DNA from: Chloroflexi bacterium 13_1_40CM_65_17
GTDB lineage: Bacteria > Chloroflexota > Dormibacteria > Dormibacterales > Dormibacteraceae
NCBI GenBank assembly: GCA_001917815.1
Contig: MNES01000047.1
Location: 1 to 42,548 of the forward strand
DNA length: 42,548 nt
Direction: 5' to 3'
Shown: one piece after another, positions 14,777 to 23,944 of the stretch
Position numbering within the stretch: the first letter of the stretch is position 1
How the letters are laid out: every line of letters begins with the position of its first letter
Notes under the pieces: model-generated
Told to the model about the DNA's origin: nothing
Seen by the model: only the letters and a program-made list of their open reading frames with translations
The model's database searches: none
Made by a program: the position numbers and the translations under genes

Positions 14777-15671
14777 GAACTTGCGCGCGCGGCCACCATC
14801 GTGGCCGAACGAAAGCAAAGCCGCCGCGACCGAGGATGCCCTGAGGGCGGAAGATGATGACCGCGATCAGGATGAGCCCGCTGACCACGCCGATGTAGTC
14901 GCCCGCCTGCTGAAAGATGTAAGGGAGAGTGGTCAGGAACAGGGCGCCCACGACCGGACCGAGCACGTTGCCGCTCCCGCCCAGCACTGCGAATGTCAGA
15001 ACCTGAACAGTTCGAGGCACGCCGTACTCATTGGGGTCGACGAAGAAGTTGAGATGTGATTCGGCGGCGCCCGCGTACCCCGCGAGGATCGCGCTCAGGG
15101 TGAATGCGATCAGCTTGTAGCGGGCGACGTCGATGCCCTGGCTGTACGCCGCGAGCTCGTCCTGGCGAATGGCGGTCCACGCGTAGCCGAGCCTGCCTTT
15201 CGTGAGTCTCCAGACAACGAATACCGCCAGCACCAGTGAGATGAGCACGATGTTGATCCCGCCCAACGGGTCCGCGTCCGGATTCTTGAGCCCGAGGCCC
15301 TCGCCGGTGATGGGCAGGTTCAGGATCACGCCAAGGCTCAACGCCTCGATGAAACCGATCGTGGCGATAGCCAGGAATACGCCTCGCAGCCGAAGCACCG
15401 GCAGGCCGACGATGATTCCGACGATGCCCGCCAGCGCTGTCCCAGCGGCGATGTTCAGCGCGAGCGGGGTATGAAGGTGGAGGGCCATCAAGACCGCGGT
15501 GTAAGCGCCGATGGCCATGAATCCGGGCGCCGCCAGGGAAAGCTGGCCAGAGTAGAGCACCACGAACATCGAGCTGGCGAGGATGCCGTTGATCGCGATC
15601 TGCGAGATCAGGAGCGTGTGGGAGCTCCAGAAGGCGACGGGATCGGTGACGAGCTGGATCAGGAAGTCCAC
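14757..15671 (-). CDS. livM: branched-chain amino-acid-type ABC permease LivM
   Basis: A 304-residue inner-membrane permease with about eight to ten hydrophobic segments. The family signature is present: SLAAPGFMAIGAYTAVLM near residue 45, LRGVFLAIATIGFIEAL near 95, and the EAA-like cytoplasmic loop with LGGSGNVLGPVVGALFL near 230. It starts at GTG 15671, the base before the livH stop codon. It pairs with LivH to form the channel. The substrate (Leu/Ile/Val, or amides and urea in some family members) cannot be decided. Confidence 0.92.
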   Translation of the reverse strand: MDFLIQLVTDPVAFWSSHTLLISQIAINGILASSMFVVLYSGQLSLAAPGFMAIGAYTAVLMALHLHTPLALNIAAGTALAGIVGIIVGLPVLRLRGVFLAIATIGFIEALSLGVILNLPITGEGLGLKNPDADPLGGINIVLISLVLAVFVVWRLTKGRLGYAWTAIRQDELAAYSQGIDVARYKLIAFTLSAILAGYAGAAESHLNFFVDPNEYGVPRTVQVLTFAVLGGSGNVLGPVVGALFLTTLPYIFQQAGDYIGVVSGLILIAVIIFRPQGILGRGGFAFVRPRWWPRAQVRAPSTG

Positions 15672-16586
15672 CTAGATGCGTTCCTTGAGCTGCGCGCCGA
15701 AAAGGCCCTGGGGACGAAGGACCAGCATCAGGAACAGAGCCGCGAAGGCGACCCCCGCGCGAACGTTGCTGCCCAGAAGCACGACCGCGAGCACCTCGAT
15801 CAAGCCGAGCAGGTAGCCGCCGAGAACGGCGCCTGGAATGCTGCCCATGCCTCCCAGCACAATCACTGCCAGGCCGCGCACCTCGACGCTGTCGCGCCCG
15901 ATGTAAGGGCTGATGTCGCCCAACGCGACGCCGAACAGGATGCCGGCCAGCCCGCCGAGGGCGGACGAGATGATCAGCGTCAGCGAGATCATGCGGTCCA
16001 CGTCGATGCCCATGAGCCGCGCTGCGCGCGGGTTCTCAGCGACTGCTCGGAGCCCGCGGCCGACCTGTGTGAAACGCATGACGTAGCCGAGGAGCAGCAT
16101 CAACGCGACTGTGATCGGGAAGATCGCCAGCTTGCTCCCCTCGAGCGTCAGGCCGGCCACGTGCCACGTGGGGTTGGGAACCACGCCGGGCGGCAGGCTG
16201 ACCGAGTTCGCACCGTCCACCCACAGCCATGAGAACAGGGTCCCCGGCCTGCCCTGCTCGACCGCTGCCACGATGATGAGCGCCAGGCCGATCGTGGAGA
16301 TCAGCGCGGCGATGGGCGGAGCCCTTCGACGCCGGAGAGGTCGCAGGCAGACGTACTCGATCACCAGCCCCATCAGCGCCGCGACGACGATGGCGATGGC
16401 ACACGCAAGCCAGAACGACTGACCGTGGTTGACGACGAGCGTGAATGTGACCGCGGCGCCGAGCATGAAAACCGCGCTGTGGGCGAGGTTCAGGATGTCG
16501 AGGATGCCGAAAACCAGCGTGTACCCGACCGCGAACAATGCGTAGATGGACCCAATGAAGATCGCGTTGAGGATCTGCTGCCCCAA
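15672..16586 (-). CDS. livH: branched-chain amino-acid-type ABC permease LivH
   Basis: A 304-residue permease beginning at TTG 16586 (GQQILNAIFIGSIYALFAVGYTLVFGILDILNLAHSAVFMLGA), which is the classic LivH N-terminus. The motif VLGGMGSIPGAVLGGYLLG near residue 235 is the cytoplasmic coupling loop. It abuts livM directly. It lies 53 bases after livK, with a strong hairpin in between. Confidence 0.92.
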   Translation of the reverse strand: MGQQILNAIFIGSIYALFAVGYTLVFGILDILNLAHSAVFMLGAAVTFTLVVNHGQSFWLACAIAIVVAALMGLVIEYVCLRPLRRRRAPPIAALISTIGLALIIVAAVEQGRPGTLFSWLWVDGANSVSLPPGVVPNPTWHVAGLTLEGSKLAIFPITVALMLLLGYVMRFTQVGRGLRAVAENPRAARLMGIDVDRMISLTLIISSALGGLAGILFGVALGDISPYIGRDSVEVRGLAVIVLGGMGSIPGAVLGGYLLGLIEVLAVVLLGSNVRAGVAFAALFLMLVLRPQGLFGAQLKERI

Positions 16587-16609
16587 AGCGAATCAACAAT
16601 AGAAGGTGG

Positions 16610-16635
16610 GGCGGGGGACCTCGCGATCCCCCGCC
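16610..16635 (-). promoter_or_regulatory. intercistronic hairpin between livK and livH
   Basis: Nine-base perfect stem GGCGGGGGA/TCCCCCGCC with an eight-base loop and no T-run. Such stems often protect the upstream binding-protein mRNA or damp read-through, giving more LivK than permease; that role is inferred. Confidence 0.55.
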
Positions 16636-16639
16636 ACGC

Positions 16640-17842
16640 TTAGCTGGCCTTGATCTCGTGGACCAGGGTGAAGCCGCCCTGGCCGTCCATCCTGATGACC
16701 CAGACGGTCTGCTTGACGTCGTGTGTCGAGGTGAACTGGAACGGACCTAGTGGGGTCTGGATGTTCACCGTCTCCATCGCCGCCCGCAGCTTGTCACGGT
16801 CACCAGGGAGGTCTGAGAACGTCAGGTTGGCGCGCTTGGCGGCGTCGGCGATGACCTTGATCGCGGTGTAGCCCTGGGCGGCGAACTGGTCCGGGTCTTT
16901 CGAGTAGGCGGCCTTATAAGCGCTCACAAAGTCCGCATTCGAGGGAAAGGAGTTGCCGATGTACCAGGCGCTGGCGCTGCGCGCACCCTGACCGGCGGCG
17001 CCCGCCTGCTTGGAAACGGTGCCCGTGTTGAAGCCGTTGCCGCCGAGGAACTGGCCCTGCCAGTTCTGCTTGCGGGCCTCGGTCATGATCTTGGCCGGGA
17101 TGCCGCCCAGCGACGTGATGAAGATCACGTCAGGCTTCAGCTGCACTGCCTGCGTTACGTACGGCGACAGGTCGGCTTCGGCCTTGTTGAACGGAATCGT
17201 CTTCAGCAGGTTGATGCCGTACTTGCTGACGGTGGCCTGCACGATCTTGCCGCCGTCGCTGGAGAACTTATCGTCCTGAGCAACGAGGAGCACGCCCGTG
17301 GTCGGGTGAGCGTCGGTGGTGTAGGACATGATGTTGTCCGGGATCGCCGTCTCCTCCCCGAGGCTGTCGCGGAACACGTAGCGGCACGCCGTTGTCTGGG
17401 GGAAGTTGCAGTCGGGGACGATGTGAATGCCGGTCGTGCTCACTGCCAGGATCGGCGTCTTCAGGCTTTCGGCCAGTGGGTGAACGGCCACCGCTGAGTT
17501 GGAAAGCGTCGGCCCCAGCAGCGCCAGGTCTTGGTCCGACTGGATCATCGTCTGGGCGAGCTGCGCCGACTGCGCCTTGTCGGAAGCATCGTCCTTCACC
17601 GTGAGCGAGATCTGCGCGCCGCTGACGCCACCCGCCTTGTTGATCTGGTCGACCGCGAGCTGCATGCCGTCCCGGCTCTGGGGTCCATAGACGCCGCCGG
17701 CCTGGGTGATCGACAGGATCGCCCCGAGCTTGATGGTCTTGCCCGCATACGAGTTGGCGGACGTTCCGCCCCCGCCCGCCGAGCCGCACGCCCCGGCAAT
17801 CGCAGCCGCCACCAATAAGGAAACGAGGCGAACGCGTCTCAT
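16640..17842 (-). CDS. ABC importer substrate-binding lipoprotein (LivK-like)
   Basis: A 400-residue periplasmic-binding-protein type I lipoprotein. The signal MRRVRLVSLLVAAAIAGAC has lipobox Ala-Gly-Ala-Cys19, followed by a Gly/Ser linker. The binding fold reads IKLGAILSITQAGGVYGPQSRDGMQLAVDQINKAGGV, then LLGPTLSNSAVAVHPLAE, AVSTTG and FRDSLGEETAIPDN. Two cysteines (PDCNFPQTTACRY) may form a disulfide near the pocket. It delivers the ligand to LivHM-LivGF. It is first in the operon livK-livH-livM-livGF. Confidence 0.92.
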   Translation of the reverse strand: MRRVRLVSLLVAAAIAGACGSAGGGGTSANSYAGKTIKLGAILSITQAGGVYGPQSRDGMQLAVDQINKAGGVSGAQISLTVKDDASDKAQSAQLAQTMIQSDQDLALLGPTLSNSAVAVHPLAESLKTPILAVSTTGIHIVPDCNFPQTTACRYVFRDSLGEETAIPDNIMSYTTDAHPTTGVLLVAQDDKFSSDGGKIVQATVSKYGINLLKTIPFNKAEADLSPYVTQAVQLKPDVIFITSLGGIPAKIMTEARKQNWQGQFLGGNGFNTGTVSKQAGAAGQGARSASAWYIGNSFPSNADFVSAYKAAYSKDPDQFAAQGYTAIKVIADAAKRANLTFSDLPGDRDKLRAAMETVNIQTPLGPFQFTSTHDVKQTVWVIRMDGQGGFTLVHEIKAS

Positions 17843-17893
17843 GTCAGCTCTCCCCAGTGACCACTTCTCAACCGTCCCATAAAACTAACTCAC

Positions 17894-18721
17894 TCAAGGT
17901 TGAAGCCGCTTGAGTAGTCGTGGAACGTCCAGCCTCGGATGGGGGTATTGAGGGTTCATCTCTTTGAGCGTCTCGATGAGGATCCTGGCCACCGCCCAGT
18001 TGCGGTAGTCCTTGTTGTTGGCCGGGACCACGTACCAGGGGGCGTACTTCATGGAGCAGCGCGTGATGGCGATGCTGTAGGCGCTCTGATAGTCGTCCCA
18101 GTAGGCCCGCTCGTCGATGTCGTGCTCGCTGAACTTCCACTGCTTGTCAGGGTCTTTGAGCCTTTCGGTGAGCCGGTTTCGCTGCTCGTCGTACGAGATG
18201 TGAAGGCAGATCTTGACGATCTTGGTGCGTTGGCTCGTGACCTGTTTCTCGAAGCGGTTGATGAGGTCGTAGCGGCGCTCGATCACGTTGAGAGGAGCCA
18301 GGTCGTGGACGCGCACGACCAGCACGTCTTCGTAGTGGGACCGGTTGAAGATGCCGACGATTCCCGCGTCGGGAAGGCGGCGGCGGATTCGCCAGAGGAA
18401 GCCGTGTCGCCTCTCCTCCGGAGTGGGCTGCTTGAAAGGCGTGATCTGGACCGACTGCGGATTCAGGTGGCCGATGACATGCGTGATGGTGCCGTCCTTC
18501 CCGCTCGTGTCCATGCCCTGGAGCACGATGAGCAGCGCGCGCTTGTGCTCGGCGTAGAGCTTTTCCTGGAGCTTGAACAGCGTCGCTTGATGCTTCGGGA
18601 CGTCCTTCAGGGCCCGCTTTGGCTTCTTGAGGCCAGGGGTCGCCGCGGGGTCGACCTCCGCGAGCCGGAAGCGACCGTCATGTACCTCGGCTCGGAGCAG
18701 GTCACGGATCTGCTTCGGCAC
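17894..18721 (-). CDS. polyphosphate kinase 2 family protein
   Basis: The 275-residue protein has the single-domain PPK2 fold: Walker A GMDTSGKDGT (residues 69-78), GFLWRIRRRLP lid, Walker B GIFNRSHYEDVL (123-134), and the C-terminal YVVPANNKDYRNWAVARIL. PPK2 enzymes transfer phosphate between polyphosphate and nucleotides. The exact class (ADP- or AMP-using) cannot be fixed from this reading. The start is GTG 18721 without a Shine-Dalgarno; TACACT lies 8 bases before it. It is 18 bases after the protease gene and 51 before livK, all on one strand. Confidence 0.92.
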   Translation of the reverse strand: MPKQIRDLLRAEVHDGRFRLAEVDPAATPGLKKPKRALKDVPKHQATLFKLQEKLYAEHKRALLIVLQGMDTSGKDGTITHVIGHLNPQSVQITPFKQPTPEERRHGFLWRIRRRLPDAGIVGIFNRSHYEDVLVVRVHDLAPLNVIERRYDLINRFEKQVTSQRTKIVKICLHISYDEQRNRLTERLKDPDKQWKFSEHDIDERAYWDDYQSAYSIAITRCSMKYAPWYVVPANNKDYRNWAVARILIETLKEMNPQYPHPRLDVPRLLKRLQP

Positions 18722-18739
18722 GCCGCCAGTGTATTGGTC

Positions 18740-19702
18740 CTAGGCGAGCTCCACCGGAACGACGTCCACGGTCACGAGCTTGTCGCTACGCAACACCGTC
18801 AAAGCAAGCTTGGCCCCGATCTGCGCCTCCACCATGAGGCGCTGGAGGTCGCCCGCCTTGGCGACCGCGACATCGCCGACCGAAACGATCACATCGCCCC
18901 CGCGCAGGGAAGCCGCCGCGGCCGGACTCCCAGTCACGACCTCCTGAACTTCTACGCCCGCCTTCCGGCCGAGGCGCTGCGCGGTCGCGGGCGCCAGTGG
19001 CCTGGTGCCGCCGGCGATGCCGAGGAACGCTCGGCGGACGCGTCCGTTTCTCATCAGGGCGGAAAGAATCGCCTGAGTGGTCTTGTTGATCGGAACCGCC
19101 AGACCGAGCCCCATCCCCGCCACCGCCGTGTTGACGCCGACCAGTCGCGCCTGCCAGTCGGCGAGCGCGCCGCCTGAGTTGCCCGGGTTGAGGGCGGCGT
19201 CCGTCTGTATTACGTCCTCGATGAAGCGGCGATTCCCGTTGCCGTCTGCGGTCGCCAGCGAGCGGCCTAACCCGCTGACGACCCCGGACGTCACCGATCC
19301 TGAGAAGCCCATTGGATTTCCGATCGCGACGACGAGCTGGCCCACGCGCAGGTTGTCCGCGTTGCCGATCTGGATCGGCTCCAGGGTGGCTGCGCGCGCT
19401 CGCGCAATCGCCAGGTCGGAAAGCGCGTCGGCCCCGACGACGTCGAGCTCGTACTCGGAACCGTCGATGAATGACGCGCTGGCCGCGCCGGCTTGTGCGA
19501 CAACGTGTGCGGAGGTGACCAGGAAGCCATCTGGCGTGATGACGACCCCCGAACCTGCGCCGCCTTCGAAAGACCGGCTGCCCCTGCGCACCCGAAGGCT
19601 CGCGACAGAGGGTAGGACGCGCTGCGCGACAGTGGTCACTGTCGCCGAGTAGGAGTCGAGAACGTCACGCTCGGTGGCCGCTGCCGGGGCATCTTGTGTC
19701 AT
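18740..19702 (-). CDS. HtrA/DegP-like trypsin-fold serine protease with PDZ domain, no export signal
   Basis: The 320-residue S1C-type protease shows the full triad: His66 (TSAHVV), Asp96 (ALSDLAIA) and Ser176 (NPGNSGGAL). One PDZ domain follows at about 225-315 (FLGIAGGTRPL, VQEVVTGSPAAAASLRGGDVIVSVGD). HtrA proteins normally act in the periplasm or at the outer face, but this N-terminus (MTQDAPAAATERDVLDSYSA) has no signal peptide or membrane segment, so a cytosolic or peripheral location is predicted. It lies between the WS/DGAT and PPK2 genes on the same strand. Confidence 0.88.
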   Translation of the reverse strand: MTQDAPAAATERDVLDSYSATVTTVAQRVLPSVASLRVRRGSRSFEGGAGSGVVITPDGFLVTSAHVVAQAGAASASFIDGSEYELDVVGADALSDLAIARARAATLEPIQIGNADNLRVGQLVVAIGNPMGFSGSVTSGVVSGLGRSLATADGNGNRRFIEDVIQTDAALNPGNSGGALADWQARLVGVNTAVAGMGLGLAVPINKTTQAILSALMRNGRVRRAFLGIAGGTRPLAPATAQRLGRKAGVEVQEVVTGSPAAAASLRGGDVIVSVGDVAVAKAGDLQRLMVEAQIGAKLALTVLRSDKLVTVDVVPVELA

Positions 19703-19747
19703 GGTGCTTACAAGATTACGACAGCGTCGAGGAGAGGGTGGGGCACT

Positions 19748-21130
19748 TCACCTCCCCGCGCTCGGGGAAGTCGGCCTGCTCGCGGAGCGAGCACGCCGGG
19801 TGGGGAAGGCCGCCTTGGCAGCCGCCTTCCTAAGCATGTCGAACTCGACCTTGAAGGCCTCGACGATGCGCTCCGGATCCGGCACGAGCCCGGCGTCCGT
19901 TGCCACACCCAGCATCACCCCACCCGCGTAGCTGAGGATGCTGATGCCGAGCCCGAGATGCCCCGACTGCGGAACCCAGAACATGATCTTTTCAATCCTT
20001 CGGCCGGCCATGAAAAGCGGTTCGCGGGGGCCCGGGACGTTGGTCAGCACCGCGGTCGCCTTGCTCCCGAAGAAGCGAAGGCCGAGCTGCTCGACGTCGA
20101 CGGGTGCGATTCCCAACAGGGTCAGCACGCCGAATGCAACGAGCGCCTCGGGCGAGCCCTTGAGCTCGTCCATCTCCTTCTTGATCGCTCGCAGCCGCCG
20201 AGCCGGATCGGCGATCCCGATCGGAAGCGTGAGAAAGACCAGGCCGAACGCATTGCCCAGCTTGTGGCCTTGATCGAACGGACGTAGGTTGACCGGCACC
20301 GACGCGCGAATCGCGATCCCGGCCGTGCGGTCGCCTCGCTTCTCCATGTAGCGGCGCAAGGCGCCGGTTGCGGTCGCGACCAGGACGTCGTTGACCGTGG
20401 CGCCGTAGGCGTTGCCGATGGCCTTGAAGTCCACGAGAGGAACCGGCTCTGACCAGGCCGCGCGCTTGCGGCGGCCGAGCTCTCCTTTGAACAGCGTCTG
20501 CGGATCGGACGGGAGCATGACCATGCGCCCCAGCCGGTAGGCGCCTTGCGCGCCGACGCGGGCGACTTCGAGCGCCCGGCTGGGGTTGGTGATCAGCCAA
20601 TTGAGCGGCAGGCTGAATCCGGAGCGCGGCCGTTTGGCCGCCGCCCGCTGCGGCTTGCCGTTTGGCGACTCGTCGGTCAGCGAGAGCAGCACACGCACGA
20701 GCGCGATGCCGTCAGCGATCGAGTGGTGGATGCGGGCGAGGATCACCGAGCCCCCTCTGTATCCGTCGATCACGTGCATATGCCACAGCGGCTTGCCGAA
20801 ATCAAGCGGCACGCTCATCAATTCGCTCACCAGCTGGCGGAGCGCGGCATCGTCGCCTGGCTCCGGAAGAGCGACATGGCTCAAGTGGTTTTCGATCTCG
20901 AAACGCTCGTCTTCTTCCCAGTGCGGAATGTTGCCCCGCGAGCGCGGGCGGACCACCAGCTGGTGGAACCGGCCGAACGGTTTGAGGCGGCGGTCGAGCA
21001 TCTGCCGGAGGCGCTTGAGGTCAACAGGACCGTCGAGGGCCATGACCCCGGTGACCATCATCAGGTTGGTCGGGTCTTCCATCCCCAGCCAGGCGGCGTC
21101 GATGGTCGCCATCGGAACGCGCTTGGCCAT
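19748..21130 (-). CDS. WS/DGAT family wax ester synthase / diacylglycerol acyltransferase
   Basis: The 460-residue protein transfers acyl groups from acyl-CoA to fatty alcohol or diacylglycerol to make storage wax or triacylglycerol. The active-site HHxxxDG is HHSIADG at 135-141. Other family marks are PLWHMHVIDGY, LRRYMEKRGD, VPVNLRPFDQGHKLGNAFG and TNVPGPREPLFMAG. The last 20 residues (RRARSASRPTSPSAGR) are encoded by hairpin-forming sequence and look like an added tail. Several actinobacterial homologues serve lipid storage. It begins a string of co-directed genes that continues with the protease, PPK2 and the liv genes. Confidence 0.92.
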   Translation of the reverse strand: MAKRVPMATIDAAWLGMEDPTNLMMVTGVMALDGPVDLKRLRQMLDRRLKPFGRFHQLVVRPRSRGNIPHWEEDERFEIENHLSHVALPEPGDDAALRQLVSELMSVPLDFGKPLWHMHVIDGYRGGSVILARIHHSIADGIALVRVLLSLTDESPNGKPQRAAAKRPRSGFSLPLNWLITNPSRALEVARVGAQGAYRLGRMVMLPSDPQTLFKGELGRRKRAAWSEPVPLVDFKAIGNAYGATVNDVLVATATGALRRYMEKRGDRTAGIAIRASVPVNLRPFDQGHKLGNAFGLVFLTLPIGIADPARRLRAIKKEMDELKGSPEALVAFGVLTLLGIAPVDVEQLGLRFFGSKATAVLTNVPGPREPLFMAGRRIEKIMFWVPQSGHLGLGISILSYAGGVMLGVATDAGLVPDPERIVEAFKVEFDMLRKAAAKAAFPTRRARSASRPTSPSAGR

Positions 21131-21339
21131 GTTGGTCGAGATCTTAGTGTCCTGGCCCCCGATGGTCCTTGCATCTTCGCTGGCCTGGTCGGCCGGGCGC
21201 CTGCGGCGCTGAAGCCGGCGTCGCCTCCTGCGCGCGCTCGGTCACGCATCTACTCGATGCGCTCCCTCGCGTGCTCGTCGTCTCCTTGGCTCCGGCCGCC
21301 GATGCCGCGAATATGCGGCGCACCTCGGGGTCAGGACAC

Positions 21340-22398
21340 TTACGCTGGGTAGACGGAGACCTCGGTTGCCTTGACTGCGATCCAGACGCTCGCGCCTGGA
21401 TTCAACCCGAGCTCGCTCACCGCGGCTCGAGTGACCTCGGCGACCAGCGGCACGGGAGCGCTCACGCGCACCCGAACGCGTTCGCCATACAGGTCGACGC
21501 TGTCCACCTGCCCTTGCCACACGTTCCGAGGCGTTCCGTCGGGCCGCGTCCTGTAGAGCGCGACGGCGCGCGGATGGATGACAGCGAAGACGTCGCCCTC
21601 ACCGGCGTCCGGCGCCGCCAGCGATGCGTCACCAGAAAGCGTCACGTGATCGCCGTGCGCCTCCCCACGAAGCAGGTTGACCCCGGCGAGGTCGGCGACA
21701 AAGCGCGAACGTGGCCTGGCGGTGACCTCGCCAGGAGTTCCTGACTGCACGACCAAGCCGTGCTCGAGTACGACCAGTCTGTCCGCGAGAGCCATTGCCT
21801 CGAGCGGATCATGTGTCACCAGCAGACGCACTCCATTGAAAGATGCGAGCTGCCTGGTGAGCTCGCGGCGGACCTCGGCGCGGATCGAAACGTCGAGCGA
21901 CGACAGCGGCTCGTCGAGAAGGAGGAGCTTCGGCCCCGTCGCGAGCGCGCGAAGCAGGGCTACGCGCTGTGCTTGCCCGCCGGACAGCTCCCGCGGCAGT
22001 GCTTCCGCGCGATCGCCAAGCCCCGCCTCGTCGATCCACTTGCGCGCCACGTCGGCCGCCCGCGGCTGCCGCTGAGCGCGCAGTCCGAACGCGACGTTCT
22101 CGATCACGCTGAGGTGCGGGAACAGCACGTGGTCCTGGAAGACCAGGCCGGCCCGCCTCTTCTCCGCCGGCACGTGGACGCCGCGACTCGTGTCGTCGAG
22201 AACCTCGCCGTCGAGGGTGACACGACCTTCCACGTCTTCGAGGCCGGCAAGCGCCCGCAGCAACGTTGTCTTGCCGGCTCCGTTGGGGCCGAGGACCGCG
22301 ACTGTTTCACCTACGGCCGCGGACAGTGCCACATCGAGGGTGAAGCCGTTGCGCTTGATTCGAATCGCGGCTTCGAGCGTCACAGCGCGCCCAACCAT
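21340..22398 (-). CDS. modC: molybdate ABC importer ATPase ModC
   Basis: The 352-residue protein has an ABC ATPase with Walker A GPNGAGKTT, Q-loop VFQDHVLFPHLSV, signature LSGGQAQRVALLRAL and Walker B LLLLDEPLSSLD. The C-terminal region reads VRVRVSAPVPLVAEVTRAAVSELGLNPGASVWIAVKATEVSVYPA, the Mop/TOBE fold that senses intracellular molybdate. The gene overlaps modB by 19 bases. The 209-base gap past its stop, up to the WS/DGAT start, holds no feature I can support apart from a possible -10 (ATCTTA on the + strand at 21141-21146). Confidence 0.92.
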   Translation of the reverse strand: MVGRAVTLEAAIRIKRNGFTLDVALSAAVGETVAVLGPNGAGKTTLLRALAGLEDVEGRVTLDGEVLDDTSRGVHVPAEKRRAGLVFQDHVLFPHLSVIENVAFGLRAQRQPRAADVARKWIDEAGLGDRAEALPRELSGGQAQRVALLRALATGPKLLLLDEPLSSLDVSIRAEVRRELTRQLASFNGVRLLVTHDPLEAMALADRLVVLEHGLVVQSGTPGEVTARPRSRFVADLAGVNLLRGEAHGDHVTLSGDASLAAPDAGEGDVFAVIHPRAVALYRTRPDGTPRNVWQGQVDSVDLYGERVRVRVSAPVPLVAEVTRAAVSELGLNPGASVWIAVKATEVSVYPA

Positions 22399-23165
22399 CG
22401 ATCGCGCATGCCGACCAGGATTGCAACTGAGACCACGAGGAGGATGAGGCTCAGCGTGATCGCGGCCTCGGGCTTAGTCTCGAGCGCGAGGTAAACGGCG
22501 ATGGGCACCGTCTGAGTGCGGCCGGGAAAGTTGCCGGCGAACGTGATCGTGGCGCCGAATTCGCCGAGCGCGCGTGCCCAGCACAAAACAGCGCCAGAGA
22601 AGATGGCCGGCCGCAGCAGCGGCAGCGTGACGCGGGTGAGGACGCGCCAGTAGCCCGCGCCGAGCGAGCGCGCCGCTTCTTCGTACCGGTGGTCGAGCGA
22701 ACGCAGCCCGGCCTCGACCGCGATCACGAGAAACGGCATCGCCACGAATGTCTCGGCCATCACGGCCGCCGTGGTCGTGAAAGGGATCTGAATTCCAAAC
22801 GCCTGATAAAGGAGTGAGCCGGCGATGCCACGCCGCCCGAACGCCAGCCACAGCGCCACGCCGCCGACCACCGGCGGCAGCACCATGGGCAGAGTTGTGA
22901 GCGCGCGCAGCACGTTCCGCACGGTCCCTCGTGTTCGCGCCAGGATCATCGCGAGCGGGATTCCGAGGACGAGGGCGATCGCGGTCGCGGTCAGCGAGCA
23001 AAAGATCGAGAGACCAAGCGCCATCGTGGTGGTCGGGTCGGTGAGCTCGGCAAGCGCCTGGCTCCACGGCGCGCGCAAGATCAGGCCGGCGAGCGGAAGC
23101 ACGAAGAGCAACAATCCCAACCCGGCCAGCAGCCCGATCGCTGCCGGGGTCCGCGCCCGCCTCAA
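22380..23165 (-). CDS. modB: molybdate ABC importer permease ModB
   Basis: The 261-residue inner-membrane protein has about six membrane segments. The EAA loop is EEAARSLGAGYWRVLTRVTLPLLRPAIFSGAVL. ALGEFGATITFAGNFPGRTQTVPIAVYLALE is the typical ModB C-terminal half. It overlaps modA by 4 bases and modC by 19, showing tight translational coupling. Confidence 0.93.
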   Translation of the reverse strand: MRRARTPAAIGLLAGLGLLLFVLPLAGLILRAPWSQALAELTDPTTTMALGLSIFCSLTATAIALVLGIPLAMILARTRGTVRNVLRALTTLPMVLPPVVGGVALWLAFGRRGIAGSLLYQAFGIQIPFTTTAAVMAETFVAMPFLVIAVEAGLRSLDHRYEEAARSLGAGYWRVLTRVTLPLLRPAIFSGAVLCWARALGEFGATITFAGNFPGRTQTVPIAVYLALETKPEAAITLSLILLVVSVAILVGMRDRWLGAL

Positions 23166-23944
23166 ACCCCCTCGAAACCGGCCGCTTTGAGCAACGACTG
23201 GCCGTCCGCGGACAGCACGAAATCGACGAAGTCCTTGGCCGCAGCCTGGTTGTGGCCCGTGTTGAGGACCGCGATCGGGTATTCGGCGATCACGTTCTGA
23301 TCATTTGGAATCGCCACTCCGTCGACCTGGCGGCTCGTGATGATATCGCTGACGTAAACGATCCCCGCGTCTGCTTCGCCGAACGCGACCTTGCTCAGGA
23401 CGCCGGTTACCTGCTGCTCGAGGCTGGCCGGCTTGACGGTGACTCCAGCTGTTTTCAGTGCCTGAGCCGCGTACTTGCCCGCCGGGACGGACGGGTCCGC
23501 CAGCACGACAACCAGTCCCGATCTCGCCAGGTCGGCCAGCGTGTGTATGCCTTTTGGGTTGCCCCTGGCGACGGCGATCTCGAGGCGGTTGTGAGCGAAT
23601 ACGCGGGGAGGACTCGCGACCAGCCCACCAGCGTTCACCTGTGTCATGTGAGCTATGTCGGCCGAGGCGAAAATATCCGCGGCAGCGCCCTCGCCGAGTT
23701 GCTGCGTGAGCATTTGGGAGCCGGCGAATACAAAGCTGAGCGCGTTTACAACATGACCCTGGGCCTTGACTTCGTTGGCCTGAAACTGGTTGCCGATCTT
23801 GCCGAAGGCCGGCTGCAGGGAGGAGGCGGCGAATATCGTCAGGGTCTTGGGCTCAGGGCAGCTCTGGACGGCGCACGTCGCCAGCGGACTGGTGCATGCG
23901 GCCAGCCAGCCAAAAGCGAGCATAGCCACCAAGGTTTTAGTCAC
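23162..23944 (-). CDS. modA: molybdate-binding lipoprotein ModA
   Basis: The 260-residue lipoprotein has lipobox Leu-Ala-Ala-Cys17 (start GTG 23944). The ModA fold is clear: LTIFAASSLQPAFGKI, AADIFASADIAHM, FAHNRLEIAVARGNP, VVLADPSVPAGKYAAQAL, VLSKVAFGEADAGIVYVSDI, and DFVDFVLSADGQSLLKAAGF at the end. The serines of FAASSL and FASAD are the usual oxyanion contacts. It overlaps the regulator gene by 8 bases. Confidence 0.93.
   Translation of the reverse strand: MTKTLVAMLAFGWLAACTSPLATCAVQSCPEPKTLTIFAASSLQPAFGKIGNQFQANEVKAQGHVVNALSFVFAGSQMLTQQLGEGAAADIFASADIAHMTQVNAGGLVASPPRVFAHNRLEIAVARGNPKGIHTLADLARSGLVVVLADPSVPAGKYAAQALKTAGVTVKPASLEQQVTGVLSKVAFGEADAGIVYVSDIITSRQVDGVAIPNDQNVIAEYPIAVLNTGHNQAAAKDFVDFVLSADGQSLLKAAGFEGV

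Noticed and set aside
21131-21339. Hidden small gene or RNA between the WS/DGAT and ModC genes
   Set aside because: Only short frames without ribosome sites and no stable structured element were seen.
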